Assembly: GCA_027922465.2 (NCBI GenBank)
Contig: BQMF02000158.1
Location: forward strand, 620,001 to 684,000
Source of the DNA: Turritopsis dohrnii
Lineage: Eukaryota; Cnidaria; Hydrozoa; Anthoathecata; Oceaniidae
Direction of reading: 5' to 3'
Length of the DNA: 64,000 nt
The notes under the pieces were generated by a model that was given only the letters and a program-made list of their open reading frames with translations, did no database searches and was not told the DNA's origin. Below are positions 45,925 through 56,848 of this stretch, in pieces; position 1 is the first letter of the stretch, and each line of letters opens with the position of its first letter. Position numbers and translations under genes: made by a program.

Positions 45925-46600
45925 CTTATTATACTAATTCGCAATTGTGCATCCCACTTTTATTTTAGAGAGTGATATATTTACTTTTTTTTTTCACTGT
46001 CAAATCCTTCTTATTTTTTCCCTTTTCGTCGTAAAGCCACGCAGAGGTGAGAGCTTTTTTTTTTGATTTTCCGCGATTAGGTATTATTATAAAACTTTTA
46101 TTTTTGATTAATAAAAGAACAAGTTAGGTATATGTATTTGTATTTCAATGTATTTAAATGTTTGTTTACGTTTTAGTTATCAAATATTGCTATACAGAAG
46201 AAAGTGTAGTGAAGAAATGCAGAACAAAATGATGTTTACTTACACAGTAAGGAATGGTTTTCATTTAGTTTTGAAAGATTAAATACTTTAGCTTTGAATA
46301 GATATCTTATTATATGAGTTCTTTCGTTTAGTTTATATGCTACTGGATGAAAAACGAAGATGGGAGTAATTTGTTTTGGTAACTCGCGCTATTATTATTT
46401 TTATAGTTAGCTAAGAAGATTTGATTTATTTATTTACAGATCAATTACAAATGGTCCCACAGCTGTGACTGTTTTCCTTTCTCATGGCTGTGGAAGTAGG
46501 GAACGTGTTATGCTGTCAAATTGTATCTATTGACGATGTTTGATGCTTTGTCTGCGAGCTATTTATGCCTTTTGTTTTGGTTTGCTTAAATATGGTTGTA
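45925..46600 (+). mobile_element. Helitron family 1, 5' part, joined head to tail
   Basis: Starts TCTTATTATACTAATTCGCA directly after the CTAG of the preceding copy and carries the conserved 5' block (CACTTTTATTTTAGAGAGTG; TTCGTCGTAAAGCCACGCAG). It continues with interior family sequence to about 46600 but no 3' end is found. Confidence 0.8.
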
Positions 46601-46756
46601 GATCATATACACTTGGTGCATCCTTGAAGGATTAGTCCCAAACTTGAATTTCGATGAAGGTAACGGTGGTATACATGCATGCACAAGTTAGAGGCTAGGA
46701 CGAAAATGTCAACTCAAACCAGTCAACTCAACCCATAGAAATATCTGGAAATGTTG

Positions 46757-46872
46757 TCTGAAGAAGGGCCAAGACTCTTCAATGTCCTTCCCAAACACAT
46801 CAGAAATACAAGTGACTGTGCCAAAACCACCTTCAAAACTAAACAAGAAAACGTCGCAACGTATTTACAATC
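46757..46872 (+). pseudogene. LINE C-terminal scrap
   Basis: The frame reads EGPRLFNVLPKHIRN and CAKTTFKTKQENVATYL, the end of a Jockey/CR1-type RT protein (pattern GPxLFNxLPxxIRN...F). It is about 38 residues, with no flanking RT. Confidence 0.6.
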
Positions 46873-47014
46873 GGGAACGTAATTTCTTACATAAATAAAA
46901 TTCCCAAAACACTCAGGCGTAAGATTATTATCGGCCTACTGATAAGAGGTTGTTTTAAAAAATAAAGTACCACATTAGCTTGTTTTTGATTTGTTAAAAC
47001 GAAATTGTTGGAAT

Positions 47015-47267
47015 TGGCCATTCCCCTTATTCCGTTATCTCCTTAATGTGTCATACAACTACCACAATGCAATGAGAAAAAGTCATCAAAAATGTTTCAA
47101 GGGAATAATAAAAGGTTTTCACAAATAAAACTGATATTCTCACAGCTATTTAAAACGGTGCTTATAGGAATCCCAAAGAAAGTAATTATAGCGTTGCATT
47201 GTGGTAGTTCTATGACGTATTATGGAGATAACTGAATAAGGGGAAAGGGGAATTGGAATTCCGCTTT
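47015..47267. mobile_element. Foldback element 1 (long inverted repeat)
   Basis: Arms of about 65 bp, from GGAATTGGCCATTCCCCTTA at about 47019 and its inverted partner ending near 47265 (GGGAATTGGAATTCC region), with inner arms ACTACCACAATGCAA and TTGCATTGTGGTAGT. The loop of about 110 bp has no ORF. It is probably a MITE or foldback transposon. Confidence 0.75.
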
Positions 47268-47280
47268 AAATTTTTTGTTA

Positions 47281-47391
47281 CGCCTGAGAGAATACCCATT
47301 TCGTAATCACTGCGCGCACGGGCAGAATTTTTTTGCTATGAGCAAGCGCAGTGATTACAAATTTGACATTCTCTCAGGCGGAAGAAAAAAA
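47281..47391. repeat. Foldback element 2
   Basis: CGCCTGAGAGAAT at about 47282 pairs with ATTCTCTCAGGCG near 47389; inner arms GTAATCACTGCGC and GCGCAGTGATTAC. It lies 14 bp from foldback element 1 and is unrelated in sequence. Confidence 0.8.
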
Positions 47392-47399
47392 AGTTGGAT

Positions 47400-48058
47400 G
47401 GCATTCTACTTTTTGAGCTTCATCAAAACCTATGGTGGATTATAAATCTAATGTTCAGCGAAGAGTGACCGTGTAAGCGTACCATAAAAAGCTTTATAGA
47501 AACAAAGATCACGTGCCAATGTATACCTTAACATTTTCCAGATTGAAGAAAATTTGTACATTTTTTTTTTCACTTTTCAGAGAATAAGTTTATGTGAATG
47601 TATAATTTCACGGATCAGAAGTTTTGAATTTATGGCGTACATTTCCCTAAAACGAGTATTTTAAGTGTTGTACCAATAGAATCCACAAAGCAAAAAGAAA
47701 AGAACGGCTAAATTGTTGACATAAAACTGGGTTATATTATATACATTCGGTTTTTTCCTTTTACATGTATAAAAATATCAAATATTAAATACATAATAGT
47801 AATATTTCTTTCTTTTTTCAAACAAATATCAGCATATATTAAAATATGAACAAAAAAAGTAAACACAAGTTATCAGTAGCTTGAGCACCTAATTCTCTCA
47901 TTTCATTTATTGTGATTTTAGAGCTTGCCTGCACTAAAGTATATCTTCGCAATGAATCAGAAGAATAGTTAAAAACGTAAAATATACAGAAAACAAAAAA
48001 AGAAGAATGCTTCTAAAGAAATAGTCCTAACTTTAAGTCAATGCTGACTTGGCTAAAA
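47400..48058. other. Region without recognisable genes
   Basis: AT-rich 3' flank of the OB-fold gene. Nothing else can be supported. Confidence 0.5.
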
Positions 48059-49384
48059 TCAGGTTTGTACTTCTGCATCCTTGGTCATATGAACAACAAT
48101 ATTAACGTCTGCTTCTTCGTATTGAATAAGTAACCTGCTTCGAATCATAGCTTTGGCTAACTTCATTTTCTTGCTCACTTCCATGCCAAAACACTTCTCT
48201 ACTATTGACTGCGCTGCTTTAAATTCGACTTTTTTTCCTGATTTCTCTGCACCAGTAAATTTAATTGCAGTGTTTTTAGTACAATCATCTTTGGTTGACA
48301 TGTGTGTCATGTGTGTCAAGACATAACCATTTCCTTCTTGGACAGAATCTGGATGATGCGAAAACAGTGAGACATTGATGTGCCCACTATCATCTTTCAA
48401 AACACCTTTTCTCAGTTGAAGAGCCTCTCCATTTTTGTGCACTGTTTCTTTTTGTGATAAATTTAACAATTTTCCTTTCACATTGACTACGTCGTAAATA
48501 AAGGATTCATTTAAAACTGTTGATACAGGAACATGTACACGATCGTTTTTTTTTTAATGAAGTCTAACTTTGCTTTTTTCACAGAAGAGAAATCTGTTAC
48601 CATAATGTTGTTGAAATCCATTGTTTTCTTAAACTTTTTCACCTCACAACCCAATTTTTCCGAAGAATCTGCTTTGCTCAATTCAGAAAGCAATTTAAGT
48701 TTCTCTGGTGAGAAACAAACTGCTTTTTCTTCTTCTCCTGTGTTCTTCTGCAGAGTGAAGTTAAAATACTTTCGGGACTTATCACGCGAGAAATGCATAT
48801 TGGTGACGTCATATACGTAGCCAGATATTGATTCAGCTAAATAAAAATACAGACATGGAGCAAAACAATACACATTATTAGTAATAATTAGTGCAGGATG
48901 AAGGTAACTTGAAAATGCAAAATTTGTGTTCCTTGCAGGATAATTTTCACTGCTATTATATTTTTATATACTCTCAAAAGAGCTGATATTATAGGGTTTC
49001 AAGCAAGGTAAACAAATTGATGTTACCAAAAATGGACGGAGAGCTCCTGGAGTGTCCAATGCAGTAACCAATGTAGGGCTGGGCATTTTTTCAGGTTGAA
49101 ATTCTTTTCTATGGGAGTGTACTCAATAATTAGGGCTTAAATACAACTTACCTTGAGATTTAGTGGGAGTTACTGAACCTGAAAAAAAAAAAAAAATCAA
49201 TACATGTATATCATAAGATCACAAAATTAAAAAAAATTCCGAATGAATGCAAAGAGTGCCAACTTTCATTGAACGAAAAATCATATTTTGTAAATTAGAT
49301 GTACGTTGCTGTGTGCAGAAAGGAAAGGAATTAACAAGCACATAACATACGGGATGCAGTTTTCTTTGATGACATTCTTTCTTT
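48059..49384 (-). CDS. OB-fold (RPA-like) single-strand DNA-binding protein, spliced
   Basis: Exon 1 is 49351-49384 (acceptor-like TCTCATTTCAG just before it, ATG at 49375). Exon 2 is a 27-nt microexon at 49152-49178. Exon 3 is 48059-48836. Both introns are phase 1 (donors GTATGT and GTAAGT). The product begins MSSKKTAS, then RSVTPTKSQ, then AESISGYVYDVTNMHFSRDK, KYFNFTLQKNTGEEEKAVCF, and after a one-base shift in a T10 tract (48546-48555) VKGKLLNLSQKETV, LRKGVLKDDSGHINVSLF. The repeating pattern (VYDVT...KYFNFTLQ; GTLKDxxGxIxVxLF) is that of two OB folds. Similar RPA-like proteins accompany transposons in cnidarians and fish. The shift lies in a homopolymer, so it may be sequencing error; otherwise the gene is intact at about 280 residues. 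Confidence 0.7.
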
Positions 49385-49610
49385 CTGAAATGAGAAAATT
49401 ATGCAATTCATTGGTGAAAAGAACTAAAGTTATCCATATCTACAAATCTTCAATAAAAACCATAAAAATATGGCATTCAGATTAAGTCGTATTATGTCAG
49501 ATTGAATGCAAACATGGTTACGCAATTTAAATCAAACTGAAGTACTCCTGTGCTGACTGTTAACTATTGAAAGTGAATAGCAACTATAACTATAACTAAA
49601 TGTCACTTAA

Positions 49611-52292
49611 GGTGGTAATAAGGTGAAAAGTCTAACATAAGAACAACAGGTACATCAAACACAATATTTATTTTTTCAGAAAGAAAACCAGTTTAAGGTA
49701 TAAATAAGCTACAAAAAATTTTTTCTCATGCAGTTTTGCTGAGTCAGCACAAAATGTTACAAAAACTACTTGAAATAAGAACACTAATTTCTTCATGCCT
49801 AGAAAAGCAACAAAGCTGAAAATTGGTGGAAATAAAGTTTAAATATAGATAAAAGTAACCTTAGTAGAAAAAAGGTAAATTTTCAATATTTTCAAAATGG
49901 CGGCATATTTCACAAAATACTCGTATTAAAACAAAAATTGGTAGATTTATTAGCCAAGGACACTCATTAGAGACGAGACTAGCAGCTCATTTTAGTTCAA
50001 TCCCTGTTCAAAATTTGAAAGCGAAAGGTAAAACCATTCTTGAGATATTCATGTTTTGCTTTCGTCACTCAAGCAAAAAATCCATTATGAGAAAATAAGC
50101 CATAAAGTCAAAAGTTCCCAGCAGCATATGATTCGTCACCCTCAACTTCTTTTTCTTTGTCTAGATATCCCTTTCTCACACCCCTTAACTTCTTTCTGGT
50201 CAATTTACTTGTTGATGAAGACTTTCTTATCATGTTTTTCACTCTCACTACATCTTTTGACCGACAACCTTGTTTCGTGAAACTACCAGCTTGCAGTCCC
50301 AAATTTTTGAAAACTTCTAATAAGCCACTCAAACCATTGTTGTAGCTTATTACTGCAGAAGCAACCCCAAGGTCAAGTACCTTTTTAGCCACAAAGATGT
50401 TTTTAGGACATTTTTGCCAGATAATTTGATTAAATGCCTCACTCGAATTCTGTGTAGCGCCATCCAGGCATCTCGACAACAATTCATCTGATCGTAAATC
50501 CAGAAAGGTTTTTACAAGTACATCCTGAATCGCTTTGGGCAGATTGACAGATGGTTTATAATCTTTATCTCCTAAGCAAAATTTACACCAGCTGCCCTCT
50601 GTACGAGGACAGAATTTATGTCTCTCAGCACTGTCATTCATTTCAGTACAATGCCACAAAACCGCGAGAACAGACTTTTTCATATTATATAGGGCCATGT
50701 CACGATTACCATTCCAATTTGGTAGAGTATTTTGTCTAATGCTCATACCATACAGGTTTTGCATTTTGTTCATGATCTTATCAGTAAGACGACCTTTGCC
50801 AAAAAAATTTTTCCATCAGTGAGTTTTCGACCTTTGTAAGAATCACGCAATTTATGTAAACGTGAACCCATACGTTTCTGTACATGGCCGACACATTCCA
50901 TTTTAACAGGTATTAATTCCTCACCATACGGCTTGGATTCCACAACTTTCCTAAAAGATTCTGTGTCCCCATCACCAATATAGTGTGAATATCGCACATT
51001 GTATTTTTCGACTGATTCTGAAAAAAATGACAGTGCACCTGCAGATTCCATAGTGCCTGATGACTGGAAATGATTGACATCACATTTGTGGCTGTGCAGA
51101 AATCTTTCATAACCATTCTTGTCAACTTTCTTTTTCCACAAAGCACAACTTCGACAGAACTTTGTAATGACTTGGTAGTCAACAACTTTTCGATTAGATT
51201 GGGCAACAGCCGTGCAAACACCGTTTAATGAGGAATGTCCTCGTTTCTGCCAAGACCCATCTATTCCAACCTTCAAATCAACTAAATCACTTTCACATGC
51301 TTCTGGTTGGACTTTATTTCTTGCTTCACATATAGCATCCTTCATACTGGACTTAGCAGCAGCTTCATAAAACTCCAACAAGTTAGTATTGATATTATTA
51401 TACGATGGCAAACTCAAGGCTGGGGGCATGTTCATTACTGCATTAAAGGTGGTCATTGCGCTTTGACCTTCACCAATTTCACGAAATGCCATCACTGTTC
51501 TAACATTTATTTCTTTTGTTTTTTCTCCTCTTGGATTCTTACCAGGCAGGGTGAATTCTGGTGAAGAGTTGAATTTGTATTCCCACTCACATAACAGGCA
51601 CAATACAGAGAAAGTTATCGAATAACCCTTGTTATTGACATGAAGTAATTCCACATCTTTTGAACCACATTCACTGCAACATCCTCCAATGTTTATAATC
51701 AAATCTTGCATGACTTTGAAATGGCAGAAAAGAAAAAATCATTGTGAACTTGGTCAGCATGGTTTCTCTCATTCAGTTCATCCAAAGAAATGTTCAGCTT
51801 ATTCAAACTCGAGCATGATACGTTATACGTTCTAGCTTTTGTATATCTATTCCCTTGAAAAACGTTTTTACCTTCTTTGTTCTCGTCTCATTTCGTTTAT
51901 TAGCCATTGCATCAAATATTAGTTGACTACAACTGATAAACTTTGTTTATACACACTTCAATACTTTCTTTCCAACTGAACATGCGACAGGGTAGTTACA
52001 AAATATAGCCAAAAGCATTATTTCAAACATAGTAGATGAAAAGTTAAAGGGGAAGGAGGAAAAACCCCAAAATCACATAACAAAACATTACCATAATGGT
52101 TGCTAAGGCGGTAACTAAGGAACTTATTTGATACTACACCCGAGAAATCACAAAAATTTCCAAACTTTTAGTACAAAATATATAACATATTATACACCAT
52201 TGGAAAGCTAAAAAATTCTGCACCAAGTAGGCATAAAACTAGAAAATCGAAAATTTGTTCAAAAAATGTGATTTTTTCACCTTATTACCACC
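49611..52292 (-). mobile_element. Mutator-like DNA transposon with TIRs
   Basis: Inverted ends GGTGGTAATAAGGTGAAAA (49611-49629) and its exact complement at 52274-52292 enclose one transposase gene on the minus strand. The flanks are TTAA on the left (49607-49610) and TTCA on the right (52293-52296), suggesting a TTAA duplication with one change. Its right flank abuts a LINE endonuclease fragment. Confidence 0.85.
50108..51711 (-). pseudogene. Mutator-like transposase, single frameshift
   Basis: N-terminal zinc ribbon (CCSECGSKDVELLH ... CLLCEW), then MNMPPALSLPSYNNINTNLL, the catalytic-core start LVDLKVGIDGSWQKRGHSS (Asp), CRSCALWKKK, HYIGDGDTESFRKVVESKPY (Asp) and MECVGHVQKRMGSRLHKL. The frame shifts once in a T7 tract near 50805-50811; one missing base would restore continuity. 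It continues GRLTDKIMNKMQNLYGMSIR, TEGSWCKFCLGDKDYK, SRCLDGATQNSSEAFNQIIW (likely the catalytic Glu region) and a basic C-terminus. The whole matches the Mutator-like transposase domain (which I recall as a family expanded in cnidarians). About 535 residues. Nearly intact; the lesion is in a homopolymer and may be a sequencing error. Confidence 0.88.
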
Positions 52293-52319
52293 TTCAAATT
52301 TATGTAGAAGTCTCATGTA

Positions 52320-53040
52320 CACTCTTAATGCTTTAGTCAATTTGCAAGTCATTTCCAAATAAATATGATTAAGAAAAGATCCGGATAAATGAGTTGGTTC
52401 AGCTGCAATTTGAGAGTAACTTGACATGAGTGAAGACTGGCTTGGGAATAAAAGTATCAGCATAAAATCTCTAAAATGATCAAAAAATTATTACTATTTT
52501 ACTTATGCGTGATTTGTAACTTCACTGCATCATGGTCACTAAAATATGTTGAAACTACTTGAGTACTAACCTTGAATAGTGACAATAAGTTTTTATGTAC
52601 ATAAATATGATCCAGCAATGAGCCAGATAAATGAGTAGGTTCAGAGACCAGTTGAGAGTAAGGCAACTATAACTTGGTTTAAGGTTACATTCGCATGAAA
52701 TCCATCAATATTAAAGTCCCCTAGGATTATATCTAGTTGTTGATGAGCTATAAGATCTGCCAGGCTACTGAAAAACATGTTAAATGACAAGTTAAATTCG
52801 CAGAATTCTTTCTATACAACAATAATAGTTTCATTGCTTTGTTCAAAAATGTTTCTTTGCAAAATGTAAATATGGCGGAACCAGTACCGAAATGATGCTC
52901 TACAACAACTATGCCTTTTCGAAAGCAAAAAGCTAAGGTTTGAAATTGATTGGTACAACTGTTATGATGAATTTCAAACTGATTTAAAGATTCTTCTGCA
53001 TCTTGTGACATTTGACCTGGTAACAACTGAGTTTCTGTGA
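52320..53040 (-). pseudogene. LINE endonuclease fragments
   Basis: The minus strand reads CFTETQLLPGQMSQDAEESL, then FGTGSAIFTF and, after frame changes, IILGDFNIDGF, the conserved apurinic-endonuclease motif of LINEs. A related segment (IAAEPTHLSGSFLNHIYL, 52320-52470) repeats in altered form at about 52560-52650, so two copies of the same LINE region are juxtaposed. No RT follows. Confidence 0.65.
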
Positions 53041-54669
53041 AGCATAAAGCACATGTTTCAACGTTTTACTTTGTTTTAGTTTTCGTTTACTTTGTTTTAG
53101 TTATCAGATATGGCTATATAGAAGAAAGTGCAGTGAAGAAATGCAGAACGAACAACAGGTCTGTACGTGAAGGTATTATTATAAAACGTTTATTGCTTAA
53201 CTTTTACTGCTATTATTCTATTGTAGATTAATAAAAGAACAGGTAAGTTATGTATGTATTTAAATGTTTGTTTACGTTTTAAAGTCTGTTCCAAAAATAT
53301 GTGGACTGATTTCAGCTTTTATATAAAAACCAGGCTCAAGGGAATTGATGTAATTTGCTAAATCTGGTTTCCACATGGTAACTGAAATTAGTCCAAATAT
53401 TTTTTGAACAGACTTGAGTTATGGCTATACAGAAGAAAGTGCAGTGAAGAAATCCAGAAAAAAATGATGTTCCTTTACACAGTAACGAATGGTTTTCATT
53501 TTAATTTAGTTTTGAAAGATTAATTAATTGAGTTTTGAAAAGATATATGAGTCAAAATAATTCTATCATTTAGTATGTATCTTCGCTGGATGAAAACTGG
53601 ATGCTGGATGAAAAGGAACGCGGAACGAACGAAATTTGTTTTGGTAACGCGCGCTGTAATTTATTTATTTACAAATCAATTAAAAATGGTTCTCATGGCT
53701 GTGGAAATGGGGGGAACGTCAACCATGTCTGCCTTTTATTAGATTTTCCTGTACAATTTAAGATGCTTGGTACTTTGTCTATCTGCCTGTCTTCCAGCCA
53801 ACTTTATGTCTTTTGTTTTTGTTTGCTTCAATATGGTTGCAATGAATGTGATTATTTTAGCTGTTCTTTAACTGAAATATTTTCTTTTATTAGGTCAGAA
53901 AAGAAAAAGTGTATATAACCATTAAAGAAATGAAGCACATGGTTAAATTATGAATTATGTCCTACAAAAAAGAAGGATTATTGGATGGATTTTTTTTCAG
54001 TCTACATTTTATCAAATCTATGCATTATTTTGTGTTATGGTATATGATTGTTTACGTACTATGCCTGGGTGTATAAGTTTGGCATTATGTTTTTATTTGT
54101 TACTTTTTATCTTCTGGGTAAATTTGTGTTTTTAGTTATTGTTTTTAGCATAAATGCACACTTGAATTTCCTTTTTGTTTTTTGTTTCTTTTTGCCTTTT
54201 TTTTTTATTTCGGTATTACAATTGAAATATCATTGTTTTAGGCAATAATAAAAAAACATGAAAAAATGAAACTCATGGTTTTAATCATGATGTTGATGGT
54301 TTTGGGAAGAACAGACTATATATCATTTCAAAATTCATTAATGATTGCAGTCCAGTAGTAACTTTGGAACAGAAGCAAAAGTTGGAAGGTATCAATTTGT
54401 TTTGAATTAACATTTTTGTAATGTTATTCAATGTTTGGTTTTGTATGTCTGGGTAAACAGTTCTGTGTTATATATTGCCATTTTTTACATTAAAGTTACT
54501 TCTCTTCTGCGTATATGTATATTCTGAGACGTATTGCTGTTTGTTTCTGTTTTAATTCTTCTGAATGTGAGAATGAATTAAAAAATTAAAAAATCTTTTA
54601 CACAAGTTAAATTCTGTGACACAACGCAAAATGAACATGGGTGGCGAGCGACGCCGCCCTGGCGGATAG
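53041..54669 (+). mobile_element. Helitron family 1, 3' part with alternative terminus
   Basis: Interior homologous to 42899-45924 (for example AAAAGTTGGAAGGTATCAAT at 54374). It ends in the GCCGCC/GGCGG stem followed by ATAG (a CTAG with one change) at 54666-54669, instead of the GTAAAAAGTTTTTAC hairpin. The next Helitron starts at 54670 without a spacer. The 5' end is not found. Confidence 0.75.
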
Positions 54670-55238
54670 TCTACTTACACTAATTCGCAATGTGTGTAAC
54701 ACATTTAACTTAGAGAGTGTTTGTTTTTTTGTTTTTTAATGGTCAAAATCTTCTTAATCGTGGTCATATAGCGGCAGTTCGACCACGCAAGACACATTCA
54801 CGATTAGTATAATAGCAGGTGGCATTTGACGTCAGATGTTTTATGATCACGGGGAATCATTGCATTGTATCCCCAATCGAACGCGATGTTTTTGGGGAAA
54901 TATTTCGAGAACCAATAGGGATAACTGACGTTTTATAGGGTCCGCGATACGGGTGATGGGGTGACGCAAAATTTGGGCCTAAATTTAATTTGGTACTGCG
55001 GATATGACGTCATTAAAATCTTTGATCAACGATATCTCTGCAACGGTTGGTCGTAGCGAAACGATCCCATACATTTTTTTGCTCAGATTTTCAAGCTCTA
55101 CAACATAGGTACACTTTTGAGTTGCAATTCTATGATTTATTTTTTTGTCGTCATGGGGTACATACACGGGAACGCGTCGTATTTTTGCGGATTCTTTTCG
55201 AAATTAAAGTCGTAAAAAACTTTTACGCGACATACTAG
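54670..55238 (+). mobile_element. Tandem mini-Helitron unit 1
   Basis: The 5' end is TCTACTTACACTAATTCGCA. The 3' end is hairpin CGTAAAAAACTTTTACG, then CGACATACTAG. 569 bp, without ORFs. Shares most of its length with the following unit, including CCCCAATCGAACGCGATG and GTACTGCGGATATGACGTCA. Confidence 0.87.
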
Positions 55239-55755
55239 TCTTATTATACTAATCCGCGTGTGTGCATACCACTTTTATTTTAGAGAGTGTTGTGTTTTCT
55301 TAAAATTTACGGTCAAAATCTTCTTAATCGTGGTCATTTTTTCGTTAGACCATTGATAATTGACGATTAGTATAATAGCACGCGGCGTGACGTCAGTTAT
55401 TTTTATTGCATCACGGAGGAATCATTGCATTGCAACCCCAATCGAACGCGATGTTTTTGGGGAAATATCTCGAGAACCAATAGGGATAACTGACGTTTTT
55501 TGGGGTCCGCGACATTTGGGCCTAAATTTTATTTGGTACTGCGGACATGACGTCATTAAAATCTTTGATCGACGATATCTCTGCAACAGTTGATCGTAGC
55601 GAAACGATCCCATACACTTTTTTGATCAGCTTTTCGAGCTCTGCAACATGGGAACACTTTCCAGTCACGATTTTGTGATTTAATTATTCGTCACCTATTT
55701 TCGACACATCCATTTCGAAATTATAGCCGTAAAAAACTTTCACGCGAGTTACTAG
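55239..55755 (+). mobile_element. Tandem mini-Helitron unit 2
   Basis: The 5' end is TCTTATTATACTAATCCGCG, immediately after the CTAG of unit 1. The 3' end is a CGTAAAAAACTTTCACG hairpin, then CGAGTTACTAG|T at 55752-55755. 517 bp. An inverted copy of the 5' terminus (CGATTAGTATAATA) lies about 125 bp inside, as in unit 1. Confidence 0.9.
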
Positions 55756-56846
55756 TAAGGTATATAATTTGTATGATTTACCTGTATATTTATTTGTTCG
55801 TTCGATACTCAGAGGACATCCAAAGCTAATCCAATAAAGCGAAATATTTTTTTAGGATAAAAGAAGCAAATCCAAGTTAAACGTGCTAAGCTGTTTTTCG
55901 TGTGTTTTTGGCAAAAAATTATAATAACAACGCCAGTGTCATAACACCTGTGCTCAGCAAAGTTTACAAAAAAGACCATTATGGAACGGAAGTTAGTTGG
56001 AAAACAGAAAAGAACCATGCGGCTGAAAAATTGCATTGAAAAACAATCTTTTAATAACAAAAATAACAATTATAAATAAATGTAATTACTTACAATGTTT
56101 CCCTTTTCAATTCCAAAATGAACTTGTTTATTGTTGTAGTACTCGGATTAAAAGATCAAGAACCATGACACGCAGATCAATCAAAAAGAGTAATCAAACA
56201 GATAACCTTTTACTTATCATAATTATTAATGCAATGGAATGCGCTCGTTCCAATCATAACGTTCGAAAATATTGCGTGTTAAGGTTCGAAAATGATAATT
56301 TTGTTCTGTGTTCTGTTTTCCATTTGCACTCTCCACCCTAAAAAAACTACCAATGTGTTTTGTTTGCTGTTATTATATGATTTTTATGCGAAAGGACTCG
56401 ATAGGGTACCAAACGTACCCGTTACATTAGAAATATTCTTAAAATCTAAAAATATCAAAAAAAATTTTTTCGCTTGGAAAAAAACAGGTACGGTGGAAAC
56501 CGCACCAACCGTACCTAGAGCGTCGCCCCTGTAATAAGACTATATCTTGCTTAGTTCTCAAAACATAAGTATCGAAATTTCTCGGACTACTAATTTCATA
56601 ATTTCACTAATTTCACACCTGTCAAATACTAATCTTATCTGATCACAATTCTTTGATACCTTCTGAACTTTCTCTACAAATTTAACTGCAAAGTGCTATA
56701 AAAATAAATACATTTCAGATTAAAACTTAAAAAACTTTCTGAACGATTTAAAAATATTTCTTACAATTGTCATCTTCTGATTAAAAAGATTTGTGAAAGT
56801 AGTGTTATAGGTAAAGGTAAGTAGTAAAAGGTAATAATCAATTCAT
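55756..56846. other. Region without a convincing gene
   Basis: Downstream of the donor that ends the large gene at 56849. A further exon of that gene would be expected here on the minus strand, but no open segment with a good acceptor is clear. The minus-strand frame 55809-56069 is hydrophobic and unconvincing. Confidence 0.4.
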
Positions 56847-56848
56847 AC

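Noticed and set aside
49600..52303. 9-bp target duplication for the Mutator-like element
   Set aside because: The nine bases on the two sides do not match; only TTAA/TTCA is similar.
55360..55613. Overlapping ORFs in the tandem mini-Helitron
   Set aside because: Similar frames are not preserved in the sister unit (54670-55238), and the composition follows the DNA repeat, so they are chance ORFs.
55809..56069. Next exon of the large gene at 56849-60349
   Set aside because: The frame is hydrophobic and lacks a convincing acceptor or PIN-like continuation.
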